From: Fuerstiella sp.
GTDB lineage: Bacteria; Planctomycetota; Planctomycetia; Planctomycetales; Planctomycetaceae
Reading direction: 5' to 3'
DNA length: 64,000 nt
NCBI GenBank assembly: GCA_022843805.1
Contig: JALHMY010000027.1
Span: 33,884-97,883, forward strand
This document shows, in pieces, positions 36,839-46,200 of the stretch; within the stretch, counting starts at the first letter, position 1, and the number at the start of each line of letters is the position of its first letter. The notes beneath the pieces are model-generated. The model was not told where the DNA came from, did not search any database, and saw only the letters and a list, made by a program, of their open reading frames with translations. A program made the translations under genes and the position numbers.

Positions 36839-37795
36839 ATGTTTCGTCTCTTCCGATCAAAGCCCGCTCTTCCGACCCCTGCACCAGGTGCCGCTGCGGG
36901 ATATTCATCGGAACTGATTGATCCTCGGGTTATGGAGCAAATCGGTTACCTCGACCTGTTGTCCAGGACAATTGTCGATGGTCTGCTCGCCGGCAGGCAT
37001 CGGTCAACGACCAGAGGAGGCTGCTGCGAATTCGCTCAGCATCGCCAGTATGCACCCGGCGACGAGATTCGACAGATTGACTGGCAGGTATTTGCTCGTA
37101 ACGACAAATACTTCATTAAACAGTTTGAAGAAGAAACCAATCTGCACGCCATCATGGCGCTGGATACCAGCGGGTCGATGAAATTCGGTTTATCAACGAT
37201 CAGCAAACTCGACTACGCACGTCAGGCGGCCGCCTGTATGGCGCGCATGCTGCTGCGACAGAGAGATGCCGTGGGAACGGCAATCCTCAATGAACAGGCG
37301 CCTCTGTTTCTCCCTCCGAAACAGAACGCCGCTCATCTGCAGGCAATCTTATCGACCCTTCAGACCGCGAAGCCTTCCAGCGGCGGATCCCTGTCGATGC
37401 AGATTCGATCGATGGTGCCGCGCATGCGGCGCCGCGGACTGTTTGTGCTGTTTTCAGATTGTTTTGGTGACCTTGATGAACTGTCCACGGCACTTCGTAT
37501 CGTTCGAGCTCGCGGCCACGATGTCGTGGTCATGCATGTGCTCGCACCGGAAGAAATTCATTTCAACTTTCGTCACTGGTCGTCGTTTCAGTCGCTCGAA
37601 GTCGCCGGACAGCGCATGAATCTTGACCCTGCCGCCATTCGTGATGACTATCTGAAGAGAATTCGGTCGTTCGTCGAGAAACTTGAGAATATCGTAACGG
37701 GGCTGGGCGGTGACTATGTGCGAATGACAACCAGCAGAGATCTGGCCGAGACACTGGGATGGTTTCTGAGGCAGCGAGCGGCAAGGATCTCCTGA
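36839..37795 (+). CDS. DUF58 protein with von Willebrand A-like domain
   Basis: The protein has 318 residues from ATG 36839, with CAGG upstream; a GTG at 36794 would add 15 residues. The DUF58 core is plain: GRHRSTTRGGCCEFAQHR, YAPGDEIRQIDWQVFARND, KYFIKQFEEETNLHAIMALD, then the MIDAS motif DTSGSM. The second half is a von Willebrand A-type fold with LFVLFSDCFGDLDEL. It is the classic partner of MoxR and is encoded about 70 bases after it. It has no membrane segment, so it probably docks to the membrane proteins encoded next. Confidence 0.93.
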   Translation: MFRLFRSKPALPTPAPGAAAGYSSELIDPRVMEQIGYLDLLSRTIVDGLLAGRHRSTTRGGCCEFAQHRQYAPGDEIRQIDWQVFARNDKYFIKQFEEETNLHAIMALDTSGSMKFGLSTISKLDYARQAAACMARMLLRQRDAVGTAILNEQAPLFLPPKQNAAHLQAILSTLQTAKPSSGGSLSMQIRSMVPRMRRRGLFVLFSDCFGDLDELSTALRIVRARGHDVVVMHVLAPEEIHFNFRHWSSFQSLEVAGQRMNLDPAAIRDDYLKRIRSFVEKLENIVTGLGGDYVRMTTSRDLAETLGWFLRQRAARIS

Positions 37796-37900
37796 GTGAA
37801 AAGAGGACGGAGTCTGGCGTGTAAATGAGTGTCTTGATTGTGTGAAGGTGTGTTGGGTGTTTTGTTAAGTGGAATTCCTTTTCAGGGACCAGTCAGCGAC

Positions 37901-40222
37901 GTGGGTTTTCTCAGCATTACATTTCTGATCGCTCTGCCGCTGGCACTGGCACCGATTCTGCTGCACCTGTTTGATCGGCGACGCAATGTCACCATTGAAT
38001 GGGGGGCAATGGAATTCCTGCTGGAAGCAGCCACACGCAGGACAAGTGCTCGAAAACTCAGGCAATGGCTGCTGCTGGCCCTGCGAGTGCTCGCGATTGC
38101 CGCTCTGGTGCTTGCTCTCGCAAGGCCTAAGATGCCGGGGCACTGGTTCGGAAGCAGTGAACAAAGCGAGACTGTATTTGTTATCGATAATTCCATGTCG
38201 ACAATGCGTGAATCTGAAGATTCCACGCTCTTCAACAGGCTGATCGAACGTGCTGTCACGGAACTGAACGATATTCCGCGTGGTGATACCATACGCATTC
38301 TTCTTGCATCACCCTACCCGGTATGGGCGACCTCTGGCGAAATTCGAATTGACTCGAGCACCCGGGAAATGGTGTCTGAACAGCTGCGAGCGATTCGCCC
38401 GACTACTGGCGGCAGTGATCTGCTTGCTGCAATGTTTACCGCTGTGCAGGCAGATTCGGAACAAAGAACCAAAAGTCGCCGCATTCTGATGCTGACCGAT
38501 GGACAAGCCAGCGACTGGAAAACGGGGGATACCGGAGGCTGGCAGCGATTTCAGGAAGTTCTGCAGTCCGCTTCCGTTCCCACCCGGCTGGAAGTGATTG
38601 AGCCGGATTCAGCAGCGACCAGTTCAGCGAACATCGCAGTGAACTGGCTGCGATCAAGTCGACTGGTGGCGGGCAGCGGTCAAATGTTTACGCTGACGGC
38701 CCAGATACAGAATCATTCGAACGTCTCGTCCCCCGAATGCATTCTGTCGTGGCAGACGGAATCAGGCGAGATGCATACGGAAGAACTTTCATCACTGCCA
38801 GGCGGTGATACTCACGAAGCCACATGGCGACATTCGTTTGCAAAGCCAGGCGTCTACTCGGTGTCATGTGAGCTTAAAGCGGAAAACGAGCGTAAGCCTG
38901 ACAACCTGGCCGGTGATAACCGGGCAACTGTCGTCATTGAGATTATCGAAGAAATCCCGGTGCTGGTCGTGGAAGGATCACCAGGCCAGTCAGAGATGCA
39001 GCAGGATGCATTCTTTCTGCAGGCAGCAATGGGATGGGTTAACGGCGAAGCCATGGAGACTCACAGCATCTATCGCCCGGTGACCGTGACAGCGGATGAA
39101 CTCGAGAACCTGAACATCGGCGGATACCGGGCCGTGATCATACCCAGCTTTACAGTACTCTCAGAAAAAGCCGTTGAAGCACTGAGAACGTTTGCGTTCA
39201 ATGGGGGCGGGGTCTGGATTGCTTTGGGGCCGCGAACTGACATCGAGATGTTTAATCAGTATCTGTTTGCTCACGGAGATGGATTGTCGCCACTGGCGAT
39301 CGATGGAATCGCGGCAGAGAAGAATACCGCGTCTGCTCCAAAAATCAGCACATCGCTGCGCGAACACCCGGCAACAACGGCACTTGCGGACAGTCAAAAA
39401 CTTGACACAAACGATATTCGGGTACGACGCCGGTTTCGATTTATTCCGCCCCCGCGCAATGAAGATGTTTCTGTGCTGTTGAGTCTTACCAATGGCGAAT
39501 CAATAGCCGTGGAAAAATATGTCGGTCAGGGTCGAGTCATTGTCATGGGTATTCCTCTGACCATGAGAGACTGGAGTGAACTGGCAGGATCGCAGGCGTT
39601 CGTCGTCATGGTGCAGGACTGGGTGGCATATCTGACCCAGCCGCAGGCAACTCGCCATAATCTTCTGCCCGGCGATCCCATTTCAGTGCATCTGGCGGAG
39701 AGTGAAAACCGCGAGGCGTTCCTGAAGACACCTCACGGCGATCAGATTGAAATCACTGCCGACACCGTGGCAGACGGAGTCGTCTTTCGGTCCAGCCGCA
39801 CAATTTTGCCAGGTGACTATAACCTGCAGCTGGGTTTGTCGGGTGAATCGATACCGTTTCATGTGCAGCGCAATTCGAAGGAGTCCAACCTGACTGCGCT
39901 TTCTGAAGAAGATCACAGGCTGCTGGCGGACACAGCCGGATTGAGTGGCAGCATGCTGAATTCTAATCTGAGCAGCACCAGTCACAGCGATCCAGTGTGG
40001 CCGGCTCTGCTGATGCTGGTCATTTTGCTGATGAGCATTGAGCTGATACTGGCAGGCCTGATTTCGCGTGAGCGATTCGGCAATACAACAATCGCGGAGA
40101 CTGCAGAAAGCATTGGCAACTCTGGATTGGCCGTGCCGTTCGAAACCGGAAACAAAGCAGTTGTCGAAAGAATGACGCCCGTCCCGGCTCGCGGAACCCA
40201 GGGCAGCAGGAGCCTCTCCTGA
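37901..40222 (+). CDS. BatA-like membrane protein with von Willebrand A domain
   Basis: The protein has 773 residues if started at GTG 37901, where AGGGA lies upstream and the conserved BatA N-terminus begins (GFLSITFLIALPLALAPILL, HLFDRRR); the frame is open from TTG 37838. A second membrane segment lies at WLLLALRVLAIAALVLALAR. The von Willebrand A domain starts VFVIDNSMS, with an intact DxSxS. A CARDB-like beta domain (AQIQNHSNVSSPECILSW) and a glutamine-amidotransferase-like fold (VLVVEGSPGQSEM, GGGVWIALGP) follow. A C-terminal membrane segment is at ALLMLVILLMSIELILAGLI. It should be anchored in the cytoplasmic membrane as the partner of MoxR and DUF58. Confidence 0.88.
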   Translation: MGFLSITFLIALPLALAPILLHLFDRRRNVTIEWGAMEFLLEAATRRTSARKLRQWLLLALRVLAIAALVLALARPKMPGHWFGSSEQSETVFVIDNSMSTMRESEDSTLFNRLIERAVTELNDIPRGDTIRILLASPYPVWATSGEIRIDSSTREMVSEQLRAIRPTTGGSDLLAAMFTAVQADSEQRTKSRRILMLTDGQASDWKTGDTGGWQRFQEVLQSASVPTRLEVIEPDSAATSSANIAVNWLRSSRLVAGSGQMFTLTAQIQNHSNVSSPECILSWQTESGEMHTEELSSLPGGDTHEATWRHSFAKPGVYSVSCELKAENERKPDNLAGDNRATVVIEIIEEIPVLVVEGSPGQSEMQQDAFFLQAAMGWVNGEAMETHSIYRPVTVTADELENLNIGGYRAVIIPSFTVLSEKAVEALRTFAFNGGGVWIALGPRTDIEMFNQYLFAHGDGLSPLAIDGIAAEKNTASAPKISTSLREHPATTALADSQKLDTNDIRVRRRFRFIPPPRNEDVSVLLSLTNGESIAVEKYVGQGRVIVMGIPLTMRDWSELAGSQAFVVMVQDWVAYLTQPQATRHNLLPGDPISVHLAESENREAFLKTPHGDQIEITADTVADGVVFRSSRTILPGDYNLQLGLSGESIPFHVQRNSKESNLTALSEEDHRLLADTAGLSGSMLNSNLSSTSHSDPVWPALLMLVILLMSIELILAGLISRERFGNTTIAETAESIGNSGLAVPFETGNKAVVERMTPVPARGTQGSRSLS

Positions 40223-40309
40223 CACTCAAACCTCCTGTTTCGGAACTCAATATTCATCATCTGAATTTGTGAGACATATACAGCTTTCAGGATCAAAGAA
40301 ACACCAAAC

Positions 40310-43168
40310 ATGCCGGCCACAATCAACAATTCTGAACACGTCGCACTCGACGGCCCGATTGGCCTCCCGATCGCGATCGGAATTGCGCTGGTACTGCTTT
40401 GCCTGTTCACATGGTCGCTGAGTCGGGAACGAAAAATCCTTGGAATCCGACAAACAATCATCTTCTGGCTGCTGCGTGCGACGGCACTGGGCGTCGTGAT
40501 CTGGATGTTATTGGATCCGACTCGCATGCTGGTCGAAGTTTCAACAACTCGCAAGTCGGTGGCCTTGCTGATGGATGTCAGCGGCAGTATGCAGACTCTG
40601 GATCCGGAAGCCACATCGGATGATCTTCGCTGGGCCGTATTTCAGGGAGATCGCAAGTCCTTCACGGCCACTCAGTCCGCGGATCAGGCATGGGCGGCCG
40701 CCGGAATCGCTGAGAAGCAGTTACAGACTGCGTCCGAAGCAATTCTGCAGCATCAGCGAGAAAGCCTGGTCGTTGAAACCACGGGTGCAGCGAACATGGC
40801 GATCCACAGTGTACAGCGTCATTTGCAGAGTCTGTCAAAGGAATTGAAATCAGCAAATTCCGGCTGGGCGGATGATTCGGCCAGAGGACTGGCTGCAAGC
40901 CTTACAAAGCAGCTTGAAGGCTCGGAATTTTCAGCGTTTGATGAATTGTGTCGTGCCCTGGAGAAGGGAAAGACTCCCTCAGAGAAAGGCTGGCGGGAGA
41001 GTCTGCCGGATCTGCAGATTCGAATGGCCGGTATTCGTCGTCAGCTGAGCGAACTTGCCGGGAATGTCGCTCTGCGGGAGGAACAGTATGTGCAAAGCAA
41101 CCAGCCTCAGCTGCTGTCCGCCATTCAGCGCGAACCCCGAATGAATCGAGTTGCCGCTTTTGTAGACTCCCTGAACAGCGACGCTCTGAAACTGCTGCGT
41201 GAGAAAGCCGATGTGAAAATCAGCACCTTTGACCAGTCGCCCGTGGTCCTTAACCCTCGGACCACGGCCCGCGAACTGGTCAAAGGTCTGCTGCCCGGGG
41301 AAGACACCGACACGGAGGCTCATCGGGAGCTTGCTGCAAAGTCGGGAACCAACATTACGTCAGTACTTGAACAGCTCAGTCGGGATCGTTCAGAACAGCC
41401 GCTGGCGGCGGCCTTCATTCTGAGCGATGTGTCCCACAACAGGACCGGAGTGGCAAGTCCCCGCGAAGCTGCTGCCAGTCTTGGCGGCACTCCTGTTTAC
41501 GTTGTTCCCGTCGGTAACACACAGTACGTTCGCGATGTGCTGGTACAGTCGATTTTTTGCCCGGCCGTTGCCATGAGAAACGATGACGTCGTGATTGAGG
41601 CAGTCATTCAGGCATACGACTGCGAAGGAGAAAACTGTCTGGTTCAGTTGCTGCAGGACGGCGACGTCATCGACACTCGAACGGTGTCAGTGGATTCCGG
41701 ATTTGCAACTCGCCAAGTTCGCTTTGATCAGAAGATGTCAGAAGTCGGCGTGCAGCGGTTTCAGATCTCTGTCAGTCCGGTCAAAAATGAACTGACCGAA
41801 CAGAACAACGCTGACGATTTTGAAGTGAATGTGACCCGCAGCGAAATCAAACTGCTTCTGGCGGACGAAATGCCTCGCTGGGAGTACCGCTACCTGGCCC
41901 AGCTGTTTCGCCGCGACCCCAGGGTTGAGCTGGATGAAATGCTGTTTCATCCTCGACTGGTCGCCACGGGAAAACGAGCCATGTCCGGAACATTTCCCGT
42001 CACCGCGGATGAATGGGATCAGTATGATGTCGTGATCCTTGGTGATCTGACCCCCGAACACTTTCCAGTCGCAGCTCAGACGTCGCTTATTGAATATCTT
42101 GAGGAACGAGGTGGCACGCTGATCCTGATTGCGGGCAAGGAGTCCATGCCGGCATTATACGAGCAGTCGCCGATCGGAACCGTGCTGCCAGTGACTCGAA
42201 CGGAAGGTGAAGCCAGTACAGGCGACGATCGGGGATATTCTTTTCACGTCACTGATGCAGGGCAGTCACATAATGCATTGATGATTGGTGAAACGGAAGA
42301 GGCAACGAAAGTCGCGTGGGAGTTCATCAATCAGTTTGCGCCCCTGCATGAAGTCTCTCCGTGGAGGCTTCCGCGACCTTCCGCAACAACGCTGATTTCT
42401 GCAGTGCCAAAGGGCACTCTGGACCAGGATCACGCAGCCAGGACCAGTGCTTTTTTATGCTGGCAGCCGGTAGGTCGCGGGCGAGTCGTCTATCTTGCCG
42501 GTCCGGAGACTTTTCGACTGCGCTTTCTGCGAGGCGACCGGCTGCATTACCGCTTCTGGGGGCAAATGCTTCGATGGGCACTGGCCTCTGACCTGTCTGC
42601 CGGTACCGAAGTGGTGCGAATTCGATCCGACAAGGCTCAATACAGCGCTGGCGAGTCAATTCAGATCGTCGTCCGGTTAACAGACAGTTCGGGGCAACCT
42701 GTCGTGACGTCGGAAAATCTCCAGGCAATTGCTCGTCAGGGCGACCAGGTGCACTCGGCCCCGCTGATAGCTGATGAGCTGATTCCGGGGCAGTATCGGG
42801 GCGAACTTAAGACGCTGCCGTCCGGAGATTATCAGATTGAGCCGGCCGGGCCACCGATAAGCAAGCTGCTTCAGGATTCCGGCCAGCAGATGGTATCGGC
42901 AAGCTTCTCCGTACAGCCTGAACTGCCTGCCGAGTTTCTGGACACCCGCTCGGATCGCGGACTGGCTCAGCAGATTGCCGATATCACCGGGGGCCAGGTC
43001 CTTCCTCCAACGGCGGTGGAAGAAGTGCTCAGGCTGACAAATCTGGAGCCAGAGGTGACCAACCGGCTGGAATCCCGGCCGCTGTGGCTGCAGTGGAAAT
43101 TCTTATGGATTGTTTTTGGGTGTCTGCAGGCAGAATGGATCGTTCGAAAAGTGAAGGGGCTCTCATAA
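40310..43168 (+). CDS. Membrane protein with von Willebrand A and amidotransferase-like domains
   Basis: This 952-residue protein has two N-terminal membrane segments (about 19-36 and 48-68), then SVALLMDVSGSMQTL with DxSxS at 89-93. A long helical insert (about 105-330) interrupts the von Willebrand A domain before LAAAFILSDVSHN. A CARDB-like region, then LLADEMPRWEYRYLAQLFRR and YLEERGGTLILIAGKESMP, mark a class I glutamine-amidotransferase-like fold without a clear catalytic Cys. The C-terminus ends with a membrane segment (WLQWKFLWIVFGCLQAEWIV). It starts 88 bases after the BatA-like gene and is a second, larger paralog of that architecture. Confidence 0.88.
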   Translation: MPATINNSEHVALDGPIGLPIAIGIALVLLCLFTWSLSRERKILGIRQTIIFWLLRATALGVVIWMLLDPTRMLVEVSTTRKSVALLMDVSGSMQTLDPEATSDDLRWAVFQGDRKSFTATQSADQAWAAAGIAEKQLQTASEAILQHQRESLVVETTGAANMAIHSVQRHLQSLSKELKSANSGWADDSARGLAASLTKQLEGSEFSAFDELCRALEKGKTPSEKGWRESLPDLQIRMAGIRRQLSELAGNVALREEQYVQSNQPQLLSAIQREPRMNRVAAFVDSLNSDALKLLREKADVKISTFDQSPVVLNPRTTARELVKGLLPGEDTDTEAHRELAAKSGTNITSVLEQLSRDRSEQPLAAAFILSDVSHNRTGVASPREAAASLGGTPVYVVPVGNTQYVRDVLVQSIFCPAVAMRNDDVVIEAVIQAYDCEGENCLVQLLQDGDVIDTRTVSVDSGFATRQVRFDQKMSEVGVQRFQISVSPVKNELTEQNNADDFEVNVTRSEIKLLLADEMPRWEYRYLAQLFRRDPRVELDEMLFHPRLVATGKRAMSGTFPVTADEWDQYDVVILGDLTPEHFPVAAQTSLIEYLEERGGTLILIAGKESMPALYEQSPIGTVLPVTRTEGEASTGDDRGYSFHVTDAGQSHNALMIGETEEATKVAWEFINQFAPLHEVSPWRLPRPSATTLISAVPKGTLDQDHAARTSAFLCWQPVGRGRVVYLAGPETFRLRFLRGDRLHYRFWGQMLRWALASDLSAGTEVVRIRSDKAQYSAGESIQIVVRLTDSSGQPVVTSENLQAIARQGDQVHSAPLIADELIPGQYRGELKTLPSGDYQIEPAGPPISKLLQDSGQQMVSASFSVQPELPAEFLDTRSDRGLAQQIADITGGQVLPPTAVEEVLRLTNLEPEVTNRLESRPLWLQWKFLWIVFGCLQAEWIVRKVKGLS

Positions 43169-43204
43169 CTGCCGCACTTAACAGCAGTGTCAGAGGTAAT
43201 CGTC

Positions 43205-46200
43205 ATGTCACAAATGCTTCAGGACAATTTTTTCCCTTCTGTAATGCGCGAGAAACTGCGAAGTATCCGCTGGCGGCAGGCAGGATTGTCGGCGGCTCGG
43301 GCGTTCGCGTTTGCACTCACAGTACTGCTGTCAGCAATGATCGCAGCGATGATTCTCGACTGGGCTCTGACACTGTTCGACACCCGCATCAGAATTCTGC
43401 TGACGACCATCACACTTTTGTCGGCAATCCTGACTTTGCTGGCTCTGGGTGTACGTCCGGTCGTTAAGGCATTTGGATGGATTCGAGCAGCAGGAGATGT
43501 GGATGACCGTGTCCCTGTGCTGGAGGAACGCTGGCGTACCGTCACAGGTTTTGCTCAGTCTCATCATCAGCCAGCCAGCGCTATCGCTCAGGCGATGCTC
43601 CGGCAGGTGACAAGCGAAGCGGTGGCCATGAGTACGCTGGTCAGACCCAGACATATTGTTCAGAGTGTCTCTCTGCGACGATCGGGAATGGCACTCAGTG
43701 CAGCCTGTCTGGCTTTGCTCGCATTTATGCTGCTCAATCTGCCACTGACATCAGTGCTGATGAGAAGATTCTGGTCGCCATCGATGAACATTTCCGCCAC
43801 GCAGCTTGAATCAGTGACGGGAGACAGCATCGTCCCGAGAGGACACAGCATCGAGATTGTGGCACGTATGAAAGGCGTTCAGCGGTCATCCGGAATGATC
43901 TCGCTGACCCCGGAGAATGACCCCAGGACTGAAGAACTGGAGCTTGTTCCGTCTGCAGAAAAACCGGGGCTGCTGAGCACCGTTGTGGATGTGGATGAGT
44001 CGTTTCGATATCGAGTTCAGGCCGGCGACGGCAGAACCGAATGGCACACTGTCACAGCGATCGATTTCCCGAAACTCTCCGAAGTCCGTCTCACAGTAAC
44101 TCCACCGCGGTATGTTGACGAGCCTCCGTCCGAGAAGACTCTGATTCCCGGTCGTATTCGTGCGATTCAGGGCAGTGAGCTCGAACTGGCCATGAAGCCC
44201 GAACAGGAGCTGAAGAGTTTGACTCTGATGCTCACGATTCCCCGGCCAGCGAATGAGGCTGAGGCGACAACGTCTCCGGACACGGATGAAGATTCCGAAG
44301 CCGAGGCAGAACGAATGGTGAGTAAACCTGTACTGCTGACTCGTGGGGAAGATGGCTGGTATCACTTCGCAACTTCGCTGACGGAAAGTCTGACGTTCTC
44401 ACCCGTTCTGGTGAGTCCTCATGGACTGACCGGCGAAAATCCTCGCGTTTGTCGCATTGAAGTGATCGAAGACCGTGCGCCAGTCGCACGTATCATTAGT
44501 CCGGATGAACAGTCGTCAGTCAGCCCTGACGAATCAATCGAAATCCGATTTGAAGCACATGACGATCACGGGATCGCTACGGCAGAACTCGTCGTGTATG
44601 ACTCTGAAGTGAAAGATGGTGAAGAGCCCGAGGTACTCGCCGTCATTCAAATTCCGCTGGGCGATCAGGAACTTCAAAAGCACGTGATGGGAAAAACCGT
44701 GCTGAATCTGAAGGAACTGGGCCTGGAAGAAGGCAGAAGCATCAGCTATGCCGTGCGAGTTACTGACAATCGCCAGCTGGAAATGGATCCCGCGGATTCC
44801 CAAAGCCGTATGATCGCGGCAGCGGACGAACAGACAACACCTCAATCCGATGACAGCCGGAATTCGTCAGAGGCAGGCTCGGACGTCGATAACGCGGATA
44901 CCAGTACAGATTCGACGAATGAAACAAGCCTGGCTGCTCAGAATGGTTCTCGCAACGTCGAAGATGCCGGGACATTCACGGCCTCCGGTACAACCGCCGA
45001 TGACTCAGACTCAGACTCAGACGAACCAGCGGCAACCAGTGAGACCGGTGCCGGTGCCGATGCCGATGCCGATGCCGATGCCGAAGACACCCCTGGAATT
45101 AAACGAAAACTGACGGCCTCAACCCCGGAAAACGTTGCAGACGCGAAAGAGGCAAAGAACACTGAAGATGAACCACGAACCGGCGAACCGAAAACCGGCG
45201 AGTCGCAGACGACGCCGAATAATGTAACATCAGCCACTTCCCCCACACCCGATGGAGCTGGCTCACCCGACAACAATGCCAATCCCAGTGATGGTCCCGC
45301 TCCTGGAGACAAGGCCGCCAGCGATCTCAATCCGGCTGCAGAATCGAATGATCGGCCCGGAAACCCGACGGACAGAGCTGACACTGATATTCCAGAGGAC
45401 GATGCTCCTGCGGGAGATGCGCCTGTGGGAGATGCGCCTGCGGAAGATGAGGCAGCCGACGACCGACAGGCAGAACCGCTGAAGCGAGAAGTCAGCCGGA
45501 CGGGCAGCACTGACGAAGAGCCAGCTGAGGCATCCGATTCAGACACGATACCGGCAGATGCAAAATCTCAGGCATCAGCCACGTCCGAAGCAAACAGAAG
45601 CAACGTCAACGGTGGTTCAGGCGACCCAAATTTTCGTCCGACTTCCGAAGAACCTGCGCGGAACGAAAAGAATGCTCAGCTGCCGATGGCGAATTCACCC
45701 GGCAACGTACCTGCGCCAAAAGTTCAGGCAACATTGCGTCAGTCGAATGCTGGCCAGCAGGAGGAAACCGATCGGCGACAACTCCGGATCAGCGAACGGC
45801 TCGACGCGGTTGCCCGTCGCAGTGAGGAACAGCTTCCGGTTGAATTGCCGGTTCGCGAAAAGGTTGTTCAGATCGACCGAATGCTGGAAACCATTGAAGG
45901 CAAACTGAATGCACTCTACAGGCATGAAGTCGAAGAAACTCTGCGGGGCGAAGGGTTCGCCGAGCTGGATGTACGACTGGGAGACGTGGAGTCCTTCGTG
46001 ACCGAGCTTAAGACCGAGACGCTGAATACGGCCTTCGAATTTGTCGGTCTGCAAATGGTTGATATCAGCAGTAACCATGTCACGCCCTCACGAGATGCCG
46101 TCTTTGTCGCAATTCGCAGACCCGATTCCGGTGCCGATGTGCATGCCGAGGAAGCATTGCATCATATTGTCAGCGCTCGTGAACTCCTGCAGGCTCTGCT

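Noticed and set aside
44938..45546. 202-codon minus-strand Ser/Ala-rich frame
   Set aside because: It is the antisense of the acidic low-complexity stretch in the DUF4175-like gene.
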